Both the position numbers and the translations under genes were made by a program. The notes below the pieces were generated by a model that did not search any database, was not told the origin of the DNA, and worked only from the letters and a program-made list of their open reading frames with translations. From REEP01 sp964603915 (GTDB lineage: Bacteria > Pseudomonadota > Alphaproteobacteria > Rhodospirillales > Defluviicoccaceae): DNA of 64,000 nt. Shown in pieces: positions 62,005 through 64,000 of the stretch. Each line of letters opens with the position of its first letter. Within the stretch, counting starts at the first letter, position 1. The DNA lies in contig CAZRWU010000001.1 of NCBI GenBank assembly GCA_964603915.1, positions 1 through 64,000 of the forward strand. The letters run 5' to 3'.

Positions 62005-63807
62005 CTACTCCAGCGTCTCGATCTCGTCAATCAGCCCCACGATAACGTCGATGCCGTTGCGCCAGAACTGCGGGTCCCGTGCGTCCAGGCCGAAGGGTTT
62101 GAGCAGATCGTGATGCATGAGGGTGCCGCCGGCGCGAAGCATGTCGATGTACTTGTCGGTGAACCCCTCAAGCCCGTTTCTATATGTCTGGTACAGTGAG
62201 TTAACCAAACAATCGCCGAATGCGTAGGCGTAAACATAGAACGGCGAATGGACAAAGTGGGGAATATATGCCCAGTAGCAACGGTATTCGTCGTCGAAGC
62301 GGATCGCCGGACCCAGGCTTTCCCGTTGAACGTCGAACCAGATCTCTCCAAGACGATCCGACGACAGTTCCGATCGGCTGCGCTCGTCGTGGACGCGCCG
62401 TTCGAACTCATGAAAGGCGATCTGGCGAACAACCGTGTTCAGCATGTCTTCCACCTTGGACGCGAGCAGACGACGGCGTTGCCTGGGATCGTTCTCGGCG
62501 TCGAGTAGAGCCCGGAACACAAGCATTTCCCCAAACACGGACGCAGTCTCGGCCAGCGTTAGCGGCGTTTCCGCCATCAACACGCCCTGCTCGCCCGCCA
62601 GAACCTGATGCACGCCATGGCCAAGCTCGTGCGCCAGCGTCATCACATCGCGCGGCCGGCCATAGAAGTTCATCAGGATATAGGGATGTACGGAAGGAAC
62701 CGTCGGATGCGAGTAGGCGCCCGCATCCTTTCCCGGACGAGGCGCGGCATCGATCCAGCCGCCTTCAAAGAACGGCTGCGATGTTTGCGCCATCAGCGGA
62801 TGAAACGCGCGGAAGGCGTCAAGGACGGTTTCACGCGCCTGACCCCAACTAAAGATGCGCTCGTCACCGCCCGGCAGCGGCGCATTGCGATCCCAATAAT
62901 CCAATGCCTCCTTGCCGAACCATGTCGCCTTGATCCGATAATAGCGATGAGCAAGCTCCTGATAAGCGGAGCGGATCGCGGTGACGAGGGCGTCCACCAC
63001 TTCATCCTCGACGCGGTTGGCGAGGTTCCTGTAGGACACCGGCGTCGGGTAGCGACGCCATCGATCCTCGATCTCCTTGTCCTTGGCCAGCGTGTTGGTG
63101 ATCAGCGTGAACAGTTCGATGCGCTCGCCAAGACCCTGTCCCAATGATTTTGCGGCGGCGCGGCGCTTGTCGCCATCGCTGTGAGACATCAGGTTGAGAA
63201 CGTCGGAGAGCGGCAGTTCCTCCCCATTGAGAGGGAAGCGCATCCGCGCCGTCGATTGCTCGAACAACCGGATCCAGGCGCTGCGACCGGTCACCGACTT
63301 TTGATGAAGCAGCGATTCCAACTCGTCGCTCAACTGGTGGGGCCTGAAGACCCGGCAGTCGCGAATCCACGGCGCGTACCGCGCCGCCGCCGGATGCGTC
63401 AGTTGCCGTTCGATGACCTCGTCGTCGAGCCGGTTCAGCTCCAAGGTGAAAAATAACGTCTCCACGGAAATCGCGTTGTTGCGTTCTTGAATGTCCTGCA
63501 GAAAGCGTCCACGGGGCGGATCGCTCATATCCATCGAGAAATACAGCTGGGCGTAGGCTGCCGTTCTGTGCGTCCGCTCGACGATGGACTCGTAGGCGCC
63601 GATCGCCTCGGCCAATTCCTCACCGCCGAGCGCCGCAAGTCGACCCGCGTACTTGGCTCGAAAGCCCTCCGCCTCCCGCCGCGCCCAGTCAAGATCGGCT
63701 TCCAACTCCGGCGCCTCGGGCGCAGCATAGAGATCATCCAAGCGCCACTGCGGCAGGGCGTCCGGTCCTCCTTCCGCATTCCGCGGGATTGCTTTCAGTT
63801 GCGGCAA
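62005..63807 (-). CDS. pepF: Oligoendopeptidase F (M3 family zinc peptidase)
   Basis: Cytoplasmic metallopeptidase that cleaves short peptides. The zinc motif is 'LAHELGHGVHQ' (HExxH with Leu in the middle), and a third ligand Glu lies about 25 residues later in 'LAETASVFGEML'. From TTG 63807, preceded by GAGGAG at good distance, the product is 600 residues (family about 600). A TTG at 63867 opens the longer frame but lacks a ribosome binding site. Divergent from the acyl-CoA ligase gene at 63899. Confidence 0.94.
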   Translation of the reverse strand: MPQLKAIPRNAEGGPDALPQWRLDDLYAAPEAPELEADLDWARREAEGFRAKYAGRLAALGGEELAEAIGAYESIVERTHRTAAYAQLYFSMDMSDPPRGRFLQDIQERNNAISVETLFFTLELNRLDDEVIERQLTHPAAARYAPWIRDCRVFRPHQLSDELESLLHQKSVTGRSAWIRLFEQSTARMRFPLNGEELPLSDVLNLMSHSDGDKRRAAAKSLGQGLGERIELFTLITNTLAKDKEIEDRWRRYPTPVSYRNLANRVEDEVVDALVTAIRSAYQELAHRYYRIKATWFGKEALDYWDRNAPLPGGDERIFSWGQARETVLDAFRAFHPLMAQTSQPFFEGGWIDAAPRPGKDAGAYSHPTVPSVHPYILMNFYGRPRDVMTLAHELGHGVHQVLAGEQGVLMAETPLTLAETASVFGEMLVFRALLDAENDPRQRRRLLASKVEDMLNTVVRQIAFHEFERRVHDERSRSELSSDRLGEIWFDVQRESLGPAIRFDDEYRCYWAYIPHFVHSPFYVYAYAFGDCLVNSLYQTYRNGLEGFTDKYIDMLRAGGTLMHHDLLKPFGLDARDPQFWRNGIDVIVGLIDEIETLE

Positions 63808-63898
63808 TTCCGTTTCTCCTCGTCCTTCGCGCGCCCCTATACTTGGGTGATCCGAAGGGGAGAGCAAGCAATCCCCGAACCTAGAAGGGACATCAGGG

Positions 63899-64000
63899 AT
63901 GGCGGAACATCGTCCGGAAAATTTGATCAGCCTTTTCTACGCCCAGGCGGAACGCTTGCGGGAGCGTCCGTTTTTGTGGGCTAAGCGTGATGGCGCCTAT
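63899..64000 (+). CDS. Acyl-CoA synthetase (AMP-binding family), 5' fragment
   Basis: Only the first 34 codons are in the window: MAEHRPENLISLFYAQAERL and on to 'RPFLWAKRDGAY'. The opening 'NLxxLFxxQAER...PFLWAKRDG' is typical of long-chain fatty-acid-CoA ligases of the ANL superfamily in alphaproteobacteria. AAGGGA 8-13 bases upstream supports the ATG. The active site lies beyond the window. Confidence 0.7.
   Translation, partial: MAEHRPENLISLFYAQAERLRERPFLWAKRDGAY

Overview
This 64-kb window is chromosomal DNA of a GC-rich alphaproteobacterium, most likely of the Rhodospirillales. The pointers are the gene orders rplM-rpsI-argC, glnB-glnA and cysG-DUF2849-cysI-DUF934-cysH, a three-subunit transhydrogenase (pntAa-pntAb-pntB), a glycine-type 5-aminolevulinate synthase, EipB and COQ9 family proteins, and an RquA-type rhodoquinone biosynthesis gene. 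I see no rRNA, tRNA, CRISPR array, prophage or insertion sequence. Coding density is high and nearly every gene has a recognisable family.

Layout. 0-5 kb: the end of a surface-polysaccharide type gene, then glnB-glnA (minus strand) behind what looks like a complete NtrC/sigma-54 control region, and a class I aminotransferase. 5-10 kb: a five-gene assimilatory sulfate reduction operon. 10-16 kb: a queuosine-precursor transporter, a cytosolic copper-storage protein, parE with a small lipoprotein, and the ribosomal/arginine cluster rplM-rpsI-argC. 16-25 kb: bacteriohemerythrin, a Tat-exported PhoX phosphatase, MgtE, the divergent ssb/uvrA pair and a peroxiredoxin. 25-34 kb: an exported beta-helix protein of atypical composition, a DUF502 membrane protein, a GH13 amylase, a PRC-barrel protein, a class I PHA synthase and an OmpA-like lipoprotein. 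34-42 kb: alaC-like aminotransferase, hom, recJ, PPi-type phosphofructokinase, an NhaD antiporter and a tandem universal stress protein. 42-50 kb: propionyl-CoA carboxylase (pccB-pccA), SixA, RquA, an unknown gene translationally coupled to a diguanylate cyclase, and EipB. 50-57 kb: TusA, a persulfide-sensor type ArsR regulator, a class III transaminase, hemA, COQ9, def and rpsU. 57-64 kb: pnt operon, an ABC1/UbiB-type kinase, oligoendopeptidase F and the first codons of an acyl-CoA ligase.

How the genes fit together. PHA synthase, an apparently cytoplasmic glucan-acting GH13 enzyme, PPi-dependent phosphofructokinase, propionyl-CoA carboxylase, transhydrogenase and RquA (rhodoquinone, which drives fumarate reduction) together suggest a cell that switches between oxic and anoxic growth and balances redox through storage polymers, as Defluviicoccus-like glycogen-accumulating bacteria do. 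This lifestyle is inference, not something the sequence states.

The items most worth a second look are: the NtrC/sigma-54 layout ahead of glnBA; an exact 33-bp duplication of an internal nhaD segment in the nhaD 5' region; the ArsR regulator with the exact SqrR/BigR cysteine spacing beside tusA; the unknown gene coupled by an ATGA overlap to a GGDEF enzyme; and several long inverted repeats in control regions (10486-10511, 16033-16063, 21561-21579). I found no clearly novel multi-gene system.
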